DNA of 55,457 nt from Microbacteriaceae bacterium PS02068 (GCA_029959325.1 JASCPF010000015.1:1-55457); one strand, 5' to 3'; counted from the stretch's first letter, positions 41,469 through 50,072 are shown. The notes: generated from the sequence alone by a model not told the origin. Made by a program: numbers and translations.

Positions 41469-42194
41469 ATGGCCCACCCGACTGACCTGCTCGCGGTCCT
41501 CATCGACGCCGACAACGCCTCGGCCTCGAAGATCGACGCCGTGCTCTCAGAGGTCGCCCGCTTCGGCACGGCATCCGTCAAGCGGATCTACGGCGATTGG
41601 ACCAACACGCAACTGAGCACCTGGAAGCAGGCGGCGAGCGAGCACGTCATCCAGCCTGTGCAGCAGTTTGCGAACACCGTCGGCAAGAACGCGACCGACA
41701 TCGCGCTGATCATCGATGCCATGGATCTGCTCTACACGCGGCGATTCAGCGGGTTCTGCATCGTCTCGTCAGACAGCGACTTCACGCGGCTCGCGACGCG
41801 CATCCGAGAGGAGGGTGTCACGGTGCACGGGTTCGGGGAGCGAAAGACTCCCGTCGCGTTCCGCAACGCCTGTGACACGTTCACTTACCTTGATGTGCTG
41901 AGTGAGCCACAGGCCGAGCCGGTCGCGGCAACGCCTACGCGGAAGTCGCCGCCGGAACTCCGCAACAACGCCAAACTCGTGGGTGGCCTTCGCGCATGCA
42001 TCACAACCGCATCCGGTGAAGACGGCTGGGCGAACCTCTCCGCCGTCGGATCGCTCATGCGCAAGCAGCAGCCCGACTTCGACTCGCGCAACTGGGGTTA
42101 CGCGAAGCTCTCCGACCTCGTGAAGGCGATCGGATTGTTCGTCATCGAACCGCGGCCCGGCGGCGGTCTGCAGATTCGGAACAAGGCGAAGTAG
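41469..42194 (+). CDS. NYN-domain protein with OST-HTH/LOTUS domain, second copy
   Basis: This 241-residue protein is about 89% identical to the island copy at 25081-25806 and has the same acidic sites (D13, D15, D83, D86, D102, D104) and C-terminal OST-HTH domain. It is a predicted ribonuclease acting on an RNA target that is not known. CATGCT is 6 nt before the ATG, so the message may be leaderless even though a lipoprotein gene lies just upstream. Conservation of both protein and gene order across two copies supports a real functional link with the lipoprotein or, at least, joint duplication. Confidence 0.82.
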   Translation: MAHPTDLLAVLIDADNASASKIDAVLSEVARFGTASVKRIYGDWTNTQLSTWKQAASEHVIQPVQQFANTVGKNATDIALIIDAMDLLYTRRFSGFCIVSSDSDFTRLATRIREEGVTVHGFGERKTPVAFRNACDTFTYLDVLSEPQAEPVAATPTRKSPPELRNNAKLVGGLRACITTASGEDGWANLSAVGSLMRKQQPDFDSRNWGYAKLSDLVKAIGLFVIEPRPGGGLQIRNKAK

Positions 42195-42210
42195 AGCGCG
42201 CTGGCGTGCA

Positions 42211-42366
42211 GTGCTCCGGTACCAAGGTCGGGCAGTCGATGAAATCCGTGAGGGGTACCGTCGCTACGCGATCGGCAGCCATCTGATCTTCTTCATCGAC
42301 AACGGCGGCGGCGTCGATGTCATCCGCATCCTCCACCAGCGGATGGAGCCGACGCGGCATCTTTAG
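42211..42366 (+). pseudogene. ParE-type toxin, C-terminal remnant
   Basis: The frame gives about 50 residues matching the end of ParE/RelE-superfamily toxins: GRAVDEIREGYRRYAIG, SHLIFFIDN and VIRILHQRM. The N-terminal half and any ParD antitoxin are missing, so it is a decayed toxin-antitoxin locus. It begins 16 nt after the NYN gene and ends 117 bp before the ArsR gene. Confidence 0.7.
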
Positions 42367-42483
42367 TGCTCGCGCTGAGTGGCGCGACGACACGCCGCAG
42401 CTCGTCTTGCCCGCCGGTCGCCGTGCACGCGAAGGTTGCCATGTTGAACGAACGCATCCACGCCTGCATCGGCGCGTCCTTCG

Positions 42484-42798
42484 TCAGCGCGCGTCGAGCA
42501 CCGAATCGAGCAGCCCGGGGAAGCGGGCGTCGAGGTCGGCGCGACGCAGCGTGAGGGTGCGGTGGCGGCCGTTCGGCTCATTGCGGATGACGCCCGCCTC
42601 GCGCAGCACCTTCATGAGGTGAGACTTCGTCGACTTGGGAATCGACGGGTCGAGGGCGGTGCAGTTCGCGGCATCCATCGGCCCGTCGCGCAGCTGACGC
42701 ACCATCTCGAGGCGGTCCGGATCGCTCAGCGCGAAGAGCACCGAGCTGAGCGCGATGTCGTCGCGGTCGGGGTGCGTCAGTTCGCCGGGCGCGGTCAT
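42484..42798 (-). CDS. ArsR-family transcriptional regulator
   Basis: The 104-residue protein is a winged-helix ArsR regulator: SSVLFALSDPDRLEMVRQLRDGP, then KSTKSHLMKVLREAGVI (recognition helix) and NGRHRTLTLRRADLDARF. No clear metal-binding cysteine set is present (one Cys only), so it may answer to an organic or redox signal. TATTAT lies 6 nt before the ATG (42798), giving a leaderless start. It is divergent from the MFS transporter and very likely represses it. Confidence 0.85.
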   Translation of the reverse strand: MTAPGELTHPDRDDIALSSVLFALSDPDRLEMVRQLRDGPMDAANCTALDPSIPKSTKSHLMKVLREAGVIRNEPNGRHRTLTLRRADLDARFPGLLDSVLDAR

Positions 42799-42799
42799 G

Positions 42800-42817
42800 G
42801 TTCGATAATAGTTGAAC
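42800..42817. promoter_or_regulatory. Overlapping divergent promoters with a dyad
   Basis: GTTC-N10-GAAC (42800-42817) spans a plus-strand -10-like GATAAT (42804-42809) and the minus-strand TATTAT of the ArsR gene. An ArsR dimer bound here would silence both directions. Confidence 0.5.
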
Positions 42818-42877
42818 TTTCCGCGCAGTGCGGGTAACGTCTCATCGTTCGAAGATTGTGGAACTGAGGGGATGCCA

Positions 42878-44107
42878 ATGAACGCGCAGCTAGTCGAGGC
42901 GCCCGCCACCGCAGCGGTGAGCCTCGAGCTGCCACGGCGGAGTTTCGGGTTCGCGCTCGCCGCGGCCGCGAGCACGTTGATGCTGACGGGCGCGAGCGCG
43001 CCGTCGCCGTTCTATCCCGCTCTCGAGGAACGCCTGGGAATCGGGGCGATCGGTGTCACGATCGCGTTCGCCGTCTATGCGGTGGCGCTGCTGGTGGCAC
43101 TCCTCATCGTCGGCTCGCTCTCGGATCACCTCGGACGCCGCCCCGTGATCGCGGCCGGCTTCACCCTGCTCGCCGTGAGCGTGGCGCTCATCTGGCACGT
43201 CGATTCGGGCGGGGCGCTCTACGTCGCCCGCACGATCCAGGGGCTCGCGAGCGGTGCACTCATCTCCACACTCTCGGCGACGATCACCGACTTCGCCCCG
43301 CCCCGCAAGCCACGGCTCGCGACGCTCGTGAACACACTGGCCCCGATGGCCGGGCTCGCGCTCGGCACGATCGTCGCGGGCGTGCTGCTGCAGACGGTCG
43401 CTGACGCGGTCACCTGGACCTTCGCGCCGCTCACGGCCGCTTACCTCGCGATCGCCGCGCTCATCTGGCTCGTTCCCGAAACCTCGCCGCGGATCGCTGG
43501 CTGGGCGCGGGCACTTCGCCCCCGCGCCGCCGTGCCGGTCGCCGCCCGGCGTCTGTTCGGCATCAGCGTGCCGATCGTCCTCGGCGGCTGGGCGACGGGC
43601 GGGCTCTTCCTCTCGCTCGGCCCCACCATCATGCGCGCCGAACTCGGCGTCGACGGACAGCTCGCCGGTGCCCTGCTGATCGGGTTGCTGCCGGCATCCG
43701 GAGCCGTCGCGGCATCGGTCCTCTACCGCCGCCCACCCGTCGTCGCCACGGTCTACGGCGCGTCCGCACTGTCCGCGGGGACGTTGCTGCTATTGGTCGC
43801 CCTCGTCACCGCGTCGCTGCCGATCGCCGTCGCCGCGATCATCGTCGCCGGCACAGGATTCGGCACCGCGTTCATGGGCACGATCGGCTCGCTGCTGCCG
43901 CTCGTCGCCGTGCATGAACGCGCCGAGTTGTTCTCGTCGCTCTACATCGTCGCCTACCTGTCGTTCGGAGTGCCGGCCGTGATCGCCGGAATCCTCACCA
44001 CGACGCTCGGCCTGCACGTGACGGTGCTGATCTACGGCGCCATCGTGACGGTCGCGGCGGGCGGGGCCGCCATCCTGCGCGCAACAAGCGCCCGCGTCGC
44101 ACGCTGA
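42878..44107 (+). CDS. MFS transporter (DHA1-like)
   Basis: The 409-residue protein has about 12 membrane segments and MFS hallmarks: PSPFYPALEERLG after the first segment and the loop motif GSLSDHLGRRPV between segments 2 and 3. It resembles drug or small-molecule exporters. The ATG at 42878 has GAGGGG 6 nt upstream, which is better spaced than the ATG at 42872. It is divergent from an ArsR regulator, which suggests inducible efflux; the substrate is unknown. A 16-bp palindrome follows the stop. Confidence 0.85.
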   Translation: MNAQLVEAPATAAVSLELPRRSFGFALAAAASTLMLTGASAPSPFYPALEERLGIGAIGVTIAFAVYAVALLVALLIVGSLSDHLGRRPVIAAGFTLLAVSVALIWHVDSGGALYVARTIQGLASGALISTLSATITDFAPPRKPRLATLVNTLAPMAGLALGTIVAGVLLQTVADAVTWTFAPLTAAYLAIAALIWLVPETSPRIAGWARALRPRAAVPVAARRLFGISVPIVLGGWATGGLFLSLGPTIMRAELGVDGQLAGALLIGLLPASGAVAASVLYRRPPVVATVYGASALSAGTLLLLVALVTASLPIAVAAIIVAGTGFGTAFMGTIGSLLPLVAVHERAELFSSLYIVAYLSFGVPAVIAGILTTTLGLHVTVLIYGAIVTVAAGGAAILRATSARVAR

Positions 44108-44122
44108 CTGCCCGCGCCTGGC

Positions 44123-44138
44123 AGGCATCCGGATGCCT
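44123..44138 (+). terminator. Palindrome after the MFS gene
   Basis: AGGCATCCGGATGCCT is a perfect 16-bp palindrome, 16 bp after the stop codon. It can form a short hairpin but lacks a U-run; it is also an instance of the GGCATCC word common in this window. Confidence 0.3.
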
Positions 44139-44263
44139 CACGACAGAGCGCACCGAAGTTTGCGATGTCGGGAGTTCGCTCTAGATTAGAAAAGTCTCAT
44201 CTGCGCACTTCACGAGCTATCCGCGCAGGGACGCACCCCCCGTCACCACACCTCTGGAGCACC

Positions 44264-45115
44264 ATGTCAGATCAGCAGCAGGCGAGCGCGCCGAATCCCC
44301 CCGCATACGACCCCCAGCCCCCGATGTTCGCGCCGCCGGTGAACAAGCCCGCGAAGAACACGCTGGGTCTCATCGCACTCATCGTGGCGGCCGTCGGCTT
44401 CATCTTCGGGTGCATCCCCGGAGCACTCGTCATCGGTTGGATCCTCCTCCCCATCGCCTTCATCCTGGGCATCGTCTCGGTGTGCCTGCGGGGCAAGGTC
44501 AAGTGGCAGGGAATCACGGCAATCGTTCTGTCGGTCGTCGGCACCATCGTCGCGTTCATCGTGTTCTTCGTTGTCGCCGCGACGGCCTTCAGCAATGCGG
44601 TCGATGACGCGACCGGAGGCAAGACCACTGTCACTGAGCAGCAGGCCCCGGACGACGACGCCGCCTCTGAGGATGCGCCCGCTTCTGAGGTCGGCACCCG
44701 CGAAACCCCCATTCCGCTGGGAACCGCGTTCTCGAACGACGACTGGACCGTCGTCATCAACTCCGTGACCCAGAACGCCGGCGAGCAGATCAACGCCGCG
44801 AACGGGTACCCGCAGGATGCAGACCCGGGCACCGAGTTCCTTCTGATCAACTACACGGTCACGTACACCGGAGACGACGCAGACGGACAGTATCCGGCCA
44901 TGGTTCAGATCGAGTACGTCACCGCCGCCGGCGTCACCGTCAACCTCTTCGACAAGTTCGTCATCGCGCCCGACGCGATCAACTCGACGAGTGTCCTCTA
45001 CAGCGGAGCCACGGTCACCGGCAACACGGCCATCCAGGTCCCGAGCCCTGTCGACGGCGTGCTCGCCGTGACGCCCGGCGTCCTCGCCGACAAGGTGTTC
45101 GTCGCCGTTCAGTAG
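44264..45115 (+). CDS. DUF4190-like membrane protein with DUF4352-like extracellular domain
   Basis: The 283-residue protein starts with a Pro/Gln-rich cytoplasmic segment, then has three membrane segments between about 25 and 110 (LGLIALIVAAVGFIFGC, a second, and AIVLSVVGTIVAFIVFF), as in DUF4190. An Asp/Glu/Ala linker leads to a beta-rich domain from about 145 (GTRETPIPLGTAFSNDDWTV, EFLLINYTVTYTG), which is the DUF4352/telokin-like pattern of actinobacterial surface proteins. The ATG at 44264 has TGGAG 7 nt upstream. It is followed by a strong terminator hairpin. Function unknown. Confidence 0.8.
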   Translation: MSDQQQASAPNPPAYDPQPPMFAPPVNKPAKNTLGLIALIVAAVGFIFGCIPGALVIGWILLPIAFILGIVSVCLRGKVKWQGITAIVLSVVGTIVAFIVFFVVAATAFSNAVDDATGGKTTVTEQQAPDDDAASEDAPASEVGTRETPIPLGTAFSNDDWTVVINSVTQNAGEQINAANGYPQDADPGTEFLLINYTVTYTGDDADGQYPAMVQIEYVTAAGVTVNLFDKFVIAPDAINSTSVLYSGATVTGNTAIQVPSPVDGVLAVTPGVLADKVFVAVQ

Positions 45116-45125
45116 TTCGCACGTG

Positions 45126-45158
45126 CTGCGAGGGTCGGGAGTGTCCCGGCCCTCGCAG
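45126..45158 (+). terminator. Strong terminator hairpin
   Basis: CTGCGAGGGTCGGGA pairs with TCCCGGCCCTCGCAG (15 bp, one G:U) over a GTG loop, 10 bp after the stop codon. There is no U-run, as is common in high-GC actinobacteria. Confidence 0.7.
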
Positions 45159-45272
45159 ACGCGTTTGAGGAGCGCCGGTCTGTGTGCTCCCGTCCCGGGC
45201 TGACGGTGATCGGTTCGGGCTCGCATCTGTTCGCCGCGACGGCAATTGCCTCGCACGCCCTGGAAGACACCA

Positions 45273-45962
45273 ATGAGCAACATCGAACCTACTGAGCATG
45301 ACGAACTGATCACTGGGGTACCGGACATGACGCCCACCCCGCCGCCGGTGCCCACGCAATCGGCTGAAGATGCGGCGGCATCCACGCCCCTCGAAAAGCC
45401 GACGGAGAAGCGCGGCCGGAAGATCTGGCCACCCCGCCGAGCAACTCTGATCGCGGCAGGCGTCGGCGTGTTGGTGGGTCTTTTCGCTGCAGGCGTTCCC
45501 GGCCTCCTGACGGTCAGTGAGGCGAACTCTGCCACGCAGGCGGCAGAGAGCGAGCGCGACACGATCGCCAGTCAGATCAAGAACACCAGAGACACGCTGG
45601 CCACCACCCAAGAACAGCGCGATCGTGCGGTCAGCGACCTTGCTGATGTGAAGGCCCTGGTCGGCGACCTCGAGGCACGTGAGAAGGCAGTCGCGGAACG
45701 CGAAGCAGCCGTCAAGGCGACGGAAGAGACGATCGCCGCGAACAGCTTCAGCGGCGGACTCCACGTCGTCGGGCAGACAGTCGCGCCTGGCGTCTACCGG
45801 ACCGACGGTGTGACCAACTGCTACTACGCGTGGAAGTCCGGCACAGGCTCGGACGCCGACATCATCGACAACAACATCGTTTCGGGATCCGCGACCGTGA
45901 CCCTCAACGCGGGGGACATCTTCGAATCGAGCCGTTGCGGAACCTGGACGAAGGTCGGGTGA
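45273..45962 (+). CDS. Membrane-anchored coiled-coil protein with C-terminal beta domain
   Basis: The 229-residue protein has a cytoplasmic Pro/Glu-rich segment, one membrane segment (LIAAGVGVLVGLFAAGVPGLL), a coiled coil of about 85 residues and a C-terminal domain (about 165-229) with VGQTVAPGVYRT, CYYAWKSG and the closing SSRCGTW. That end is a small conserved module of actinobacterial secreted proteins in which two cysteines probably pair outside the cell. No catalytic motif is seen. The ATG at 45273 is favoured by GGAAG about 8 nt upstream. It is separated from the previous gene by the terminator and has its own promoter region. Confidence 0.68.
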   Translation: MSNIEPTEHDELITGVPDMTPTPPPVPTQSAEDAAASTPLEKPTEKRGRKIWPPRRATLIAAGVGVLVGLFAAGVPGLLTVSEANSATQAAESERDTIASQIKNTRDTLATTQEQRDRAVSDLADVKALVGDLEAREKAVAEREAAVKATEETIAANSFSGGLHVVGQTVAPGVYRTDGVTNCYYAWKSGTGSDADIIDNNIVSGSATVTLNAGDIFESSRCGTWTKVG

Positions 45963-46009
45963 CCGCGAGCTCGTCGTAGCGCGGATGAACGAGGAGCGAG
46001 AGGAAGACC

Positions 46010-46600
46010 GTGCCGGGCATCTGGGATCGTTGGGGAGCGTTGACGCGCTCGATGATCAGTACACGTGTCGCGGTGGCTCGAGAGCGCACTTTCTGGGAGC
46101 AACTTGATTTCACCAATCGATCCACCTTGAAGGTCAAGGCGGCTGTCGGTGAAACCAGGTATCCCATTCGACTCGTCGACCACGTCATCGCCCTCGAAGA
46201 CGAGGGGACGCTCATGGCGGCCACGCTGGTGCTCTCATACGCACTGGCTGAGGCGGCCGCGGTCGATCGCCTCGGCATCGACTCGAGGATCGTTGCGGGA
46301 ATCGAGGACTGGGGCGGGAGGCTGCTGCGCGCTGCGGGCAAAGACTGGCAATGTGTGGTCGGCGGGCGCGCCGGGGCTATCGAGGTGGGTGTCGTACGCA
46401 ATGTCATCGTTCACGGGCAGAACGTCATCGACGAGAAGAACTTCACGAGGCTTGAAAAGGGCGGCAGTCAGGCGTTCGCGCTAGGTGACCCCGTTGAGCT
46501 CACCTACGACCGCGTCGTCGCGTATCGCGCGCGACTCAAGAGTCTGCTTACGGCTGGTGGCTTGAGTGCGGACGGGGCGCAGGTATCGGCTGAAAAGTGA
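46010..46600 (+). CDS. Hypothetical protein with HEPN-like RN-x3-H motif
   Basis: The 196-residue protein is largely helical and not a named family. RNVIVH at 130-135 (R130, N131, H135) matches the R-N-x3-H signature of HEPN ribonucleases and is placed in a helix near the C-terminal third. The N-terminal part has ARERTFWEQLDF and a DHVIALEDEGTLMAATLVLSYALAEA helix pair. GAGGAAGA lies upstream of the GTG start with reasonable spacing. No MNT-type antitoxin is adjacent; the next gene is a Fic protein 117 bp downstream. Confidence 0.5.
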   Translation: MPGIWDRWGALTRSMISTRVAVARERTFWEQLDFTNRSTLKVKAAVGETRYPIRLVDHVIALEDEGTLMAATLVLSYALAEAAAVDRLGIDSRIVAGIEDWGGRLLRAAGKDWQCVVGGRAGAIEVGVVRNVIVHGQNVIDEKNFTRLEKGGSQAFALGDPVELTYDRVVAYRARLKSLLTAGGLSADGAQVSAEK

Positions 46601-46717
46601 CTCGGTGCTGAGCTCTGCCGGCACCGCGATTCCCCGAGCGACGAGCGCGCGCCGCGCATGTGCGGTTCGCAATGGTTTACTAACACTTATTGTGCTATCT
46701 GTGGATATCATCAGTCT

Positions 46718-47923
46718 GTGGCCACATTTGCAGGCGCTCTCATCCCCATTGATGCAGTCAGCTACGAGACCTTCGAGTGGAAGCCGCGCGCACCCGAAAT
46801 GCACTCGCGGGCCGAGGTCGAGCGGCAGACGGGACCATATGACGCTGCGGTAACGCCACCGATCGCGACGTGGTCGCCGGTCATCTCGAGCGATGACGCG
46901 GCAAACATCGAAGATGCGACTCGGCAGCTGGTCACGTTCGACCGGCACGCGCAGCGGATGCTGGGCATCGGCAATCCTGCACTCGGGCCGATGGCAGCGA
47001 TCCTTCTGCGCGTCGAGTCTGCGTCGAGCTCTCAGATCGAGCAGCTGACCACCTCGGCCCGGCAGCTTGCCCTCGCTGAAATCGACGAGGGCGATCGGGT
47101 CAACGCGCGCACGGTCGTGGGCAACGTCCGTGCGATGGAAGCCGCGTTGCGACTGGCCGACGATGTTGACGAGCGCTCGATCCTCTCGATGCACAAGGCG
47201 CTGATGCTTCACCATGACGGCTTTCCTCCCGAAGAGGCGGGACGATTCCGCGCCGAGCAGGTCTGGATCGGGCCGGGGGACGCCGGCCCCCGGCTCGCCG
47301 ACTTCATTGCTCCCCACCACAACCGCGTGCCCGGTGCGATCAGAGATCTCGTCCAGTTCGTCAGGCGCCAGGATATCCCCGTGCTTGTGCAGGTCGCTGT
47401 TGCGCACGCACAGTTCGAGACGATCCACCCGTTCACGGACGGCAATGGCCGAACAGGCCGGGCGCTCGCGCAGTCGGTTTTGCGAAACAAGGGCCTCGTC
47501 GGTTCAACAGCAGTGCCTATCTCGGCGGGCCTGCTGGTCGACGTGGACCGTTATTTCGATGCACTCGGTTCATTTCGCGCTGGGGATGCCGGTCCGATCA
47601 TCCGCGACTTCGCAGCCGCGAGCAGGATCGCCGCGACGACGGGTTCGCGGCTCGTTGACCAACTCGTCGAGCAGCTCGATGAGTCGCGCGCGAAGATGGC
47701 GGGCATCCGCTCGGACGCTGCCGCGTGGAAGATCCTGCCCCACCTAGTTGGCCAGCCAGCGGTGAACGTCCGGTATCTCACGAACACGCTGGGCCTCAGC
47801 GAGATGACCGCGCTACGCGCGCTCGATTCGCTCGCCGAACGAGAGGTGCTCGTCGAGACCACGGGTAAGAGCCGTGGACGTGTCTGGCAGCATCGCGGCA
47901 TTTTCGACGCGCTGGACTCCTAA
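46718..47923 (+). CDS. Fic-domain protein (class II) with C-terminal winged helix
   Basis: The 401-residue protein has the Fic core HPFTDGNGRTGRA near 237-249, with the catalytic His and the phosphate-binding GNGR loop. An N-terminal region contains the class II inhibitory pattern S-x-x-x-E in SSSQIEQL (about 101-108), which blocks the active site until relieved. The C-terminus is a winged helix (YLTNTLGLSEMTALRALDSLAEREVL). Such proteins transfer AMP (or another nucleotide) to a target hydroxyl. The GTG at 46718 is preferred: TATCAT stands 6 nt upstream and the N-terminus matches usual family starts (VATFAGALIPIDAVSY); the longer frame from 46658 is cysteine-rich and unlikely. No separate antitoxin is expected for class II. 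Confidence 0.88.
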   Translation: MATFAGALIPIDAVSYETFEWKPRAPEMHSRAEVERQTGPYDAAVTPPIATWSPVISSDDAANIEDATRQLVTFDRHAQRMLGIGNPALGPMAAILLRVESASSSQIEQLTTSARQLALAEIDEGDRVNARTVVGNVRAMEAALRLADDVDERSILSMHKALMLHHDGFPPEEAGRFRAEQVWIGPGDAGPRLADFIAPHHNRVPGAIRDLVQFVRRQDIPVLVQVAVAHAQFETIHPFTDGNGRTGRALAQSVLRNKGLVGSTAVPISAGLLVDVDRYFDALGSFRAGDAGPIIRDFAAASRIAATTGSRLVDQLVEQLDESRAKMAGIRSDAAAWKILPHLVGQPAVNVRYLTNTLGLSEMTALRALDSLAEREVLVETTGKSRGRVWQHRGIFDALDS

Positions 47924-48011
47924 GCAACGGCGATTCGGCGGATGGCGGTCCGCTGATCCGTCGAGCGCTCGCCGCGGTGCTCTTCGTTGGGACCCTCGCC
48001 GGGCGTACTCT

Positions 48012-48072
48012 CGCGAAACCGCTCAACTGCACCGCTTTCTCGCCGTTTGTGGTGCGGATGAGCGGTTTCGCG
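48012..48072. repeat. Long imperfect hairpin after the Fic gene
   Basis: CGCGAAACCGCTCA (48012-48025) and its exact reverse complement TGAGCGGTTTCGCG (48059-48072) form a 14-bp perfect stem; a further GCACC/GGTGC stem lies inside, across a 3x3 internal loop. It lies about 90 bp after the fic stop and 90 bp before the PhzF pseudogene end. It may be a terminator or a small mobile or regulatory element. Confidence 0.5.
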
Positions 48073-48159
48073 TTGTCGCGCTACGCCCGCTTGCGGTGGG
48101 CTGACTGCGCGCCAGCGCGTGTCTCTATCGGTTCGGACTTCGCGTGCGCCCGCAGGTGC

Positions 48160-49001
48160 TCAGCCGATCGGCACCGCATACCCCGACACCACGATGCCGC
48201 CCGAGGGCGGGATGTCGACCGTGAGCTGTCCGGGCCGCCCGACGTGCTGACGATGCGACGAGGGGATGCCTCAGGCTCGAGCGATCGCAGATAGGCACCG
48301 ACGGACGCTGCGGCAGAACCGGTCGCGGGGTCTTCGGTGATGCGTCCGACGGGGAACAGGTTGCGCGCGGCGAACCGGTCGGGGGCCAGGCGGTGGATCA
48401 CCGTGATCGTCGCCGGCCAGCCGCGGTCGTCCATCAGGGCACGCACCGCGGCGGGGTCGAATGAGAACCCGTCGAACGCGGCGCGATCTTCCACGGCGAT
48501 GACGGGGTGCGGGTTACCCGCGTTCGCGAGCCGGGGCGGCAGCGTGGCCTCCAGCACTTCGGGTGCCAGGCCCAGAAGCTGCAGGATCGCTGCCAGATCC
48601 GCCGCCGGAAGAGCGCTCACTGACGGCTCGACGCTCGTGAACGCCGCGCGTACGCCGTCGTCATCGCGGGTCACCGAGATGTCGACAGCGCCGACTGGCG
48701 TGGCGAACCGGATGGCGCCGTCGGCATCCGCTCGTCCGCGCTCTGCCAGGGCCACGGCGGTCGCGACCGTCGCGTGACCGCAGAACGGCACCTCGGCGAT
48801 GGGGGAGAAGTACCGGATCGCAAGGGCCCCGTCCGGCGCCGTTCCTGTCACGAACGCCGTCTCGGCGTAGTCGACCTCGGCCGCGATGCGCTGCATCTCG
48901 CGCTCGTCGAGCGATCCCGCGTCGAGCACGACGCCTGCGGGGTTGCCTCCGCTCGGCTGGGTCGTGAACGCGGCGTATCGCAGGATCTCGGGCGCGGGCA
49001 T
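48160..49001 (-). pseudogene. PhzF-family isomerase gene with C-terminal frameshift
   Basis: The reading frame from 49001 has the PhzF/DapF-like fold: FTTQPSGGNPAGVVLDA near the start, YAETAFV with the catalytic Glu near 47, PFCGHATVATAVALAE near 75 and the second-half RNLFPVGRITEDPATGSAAASVGAY. After RRIV (about 48262) the frame leaves the family pattern and runs on to 48081. The expected ending GRPGQLTVDIPPSGG and VVSGYAVPIG is present in another frame, with its stop at 48160-48162. The normal tail has about 4 extra residues here, so a small deletion not divisible by 3 is likely. Either a true pseudogene or a sequencing error; if translated, the last ~30 residues would be wrong. Confidence 0.75.
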
Positions 49002-49032
49002 GCCCTCAGCATAGGGAGGCGACGACGGAGGC

Positions 49033-50052
49033 CTAGCGGGCCACCCGAGCACGCGTGGATTTGTTCGCCCGTGCACCGGCGCGCACGTCTCTGAGCGCCT
49101 CTTCGAGGTCGGTGTGCGCGAAGGCGAATCCGCGCGCGGTGAGCGTGCCGGGCAGCACCCATCGGCTCTTGAGGATCAGCTCTGACTCGGTGCGCAGCGC
49201 CCACATGCCGAGTTCGAGCATCCAGCGGAGGGTAGGTACGCCGATCGGCATACGGACCACGCGGCGCAGGGTGCGCATGAGCGTGCGGTTGTCGCTGGGA
49301 TTCGGCGACGCCACGTTGATCGGGCCGTGCAGGGTCTCGTCGTCGCGGATCACCCGGACGGCCGCCACCACGTCGTCGATGTGCACCCAGCTGAACTTCT
49401 GCCGCCCGCCCGTGCGGTAGCTCGGCGCTCGATCTGAACCGGTCGGATGCTCGCCGATGCCGCGATAGCGACGGTGCGGCGGGCACCACCCGTCGTGCTG
49501 CGCGCCGCCCAATCCCGCGCGCGCGACCGAGAAGAGCATCCGGGTGGCGGGGCCCTCGCCGAGCACGATCGCCATCCTCAGCGCCACGCGCCGCGTCGTG
49601 GGCAGGGCTCCCTCGAACAGTGCGCGCTCCCACGAAGTCGCGACGTCGACCGAGAACCCCGACCCGATCTCGCCGTCGTGCTCGGTGTTCGGCCGATCCA
49701 TCGCGTGCCGGTAGATCGTCGCGGTCGACGCATTGATCCACAGCCGCGGGGGATGCTCGGCGCCCGCGATCGCCTCGCGCAGCGCGCGTGTCGTCTCCAC
49801 GCGCGACGCCAGGATCTCGTCACGGTTGCGGTCGGTGTAGCGGCAGTCGACCGACTTCCCGGCCAGATTCACGACCAGATCAGCTCCGTCGACGGCGCGA
49901 CGGATACCTGCGTGATCGGCCCAACGAATCGGTCCCGAACGGCCGATGTGCCGCAGCTCATATCCATCGGCGACCAGGGCGGCAATGATGGCTCGGCCGA
50001 CGAATCCGCTGCCGCCCGCGATGACGGCGATCGGGGGGCGCGTGTCGTTCAT
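49033..50052 (-). CDS. TIGR01777-family SDR epimerase
   Basis: The 339-residue protein has a Rossmann fold with AGGSGFVGRA near 11-20, a VVNLAGKSV segment near 62 and KFSWVHIDDVV near 235, and ends in the DUF1731-type C-terminal region (LTARGFAFAHTDLEEALRDV). The family is an NAD(P)-dependent epimerase of unknown substrate, often found beside or fused to DUF4166. It is divergent from the DUF4166 gene at 50079, with only 26 bp between starts and a shared palindrome, so both are co-regulated. The start at 50052 gives the usual N-terminus. Confidence 0.87.
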   Translation of the reverse strand: MNDTRPPIAVIAGGSGFVGRAIIAALVADGYELRHIGRSGPIRWADHAGIRRAVDGADLVVNLAGKSVDCRYTDRNRDEILASRVETTRALREAIAGAEHPPRLWINASTATIYRHAMDRPNTEHDGEIGSGFSVDVATSWERALFEGALPTTRRVALRMAIVLGEGPATRMLFSVARAGLGGAQHDGWCPPHRRYRGIGEHPTGSDRAPSYRTGGRQKFSWVHIDDVVAAVRVIRDDETLHGPINVASPNPSDNRTLMRTLRRVVRMPIGVPTLRWMLELGMWALRTESELILKSRWVLPGTLTARGFAFAHTDLEEALRDVRAGARANKSTRARVAR

Positions 50053-50072
50053 GCCTTGAGAGTACTTCAATT

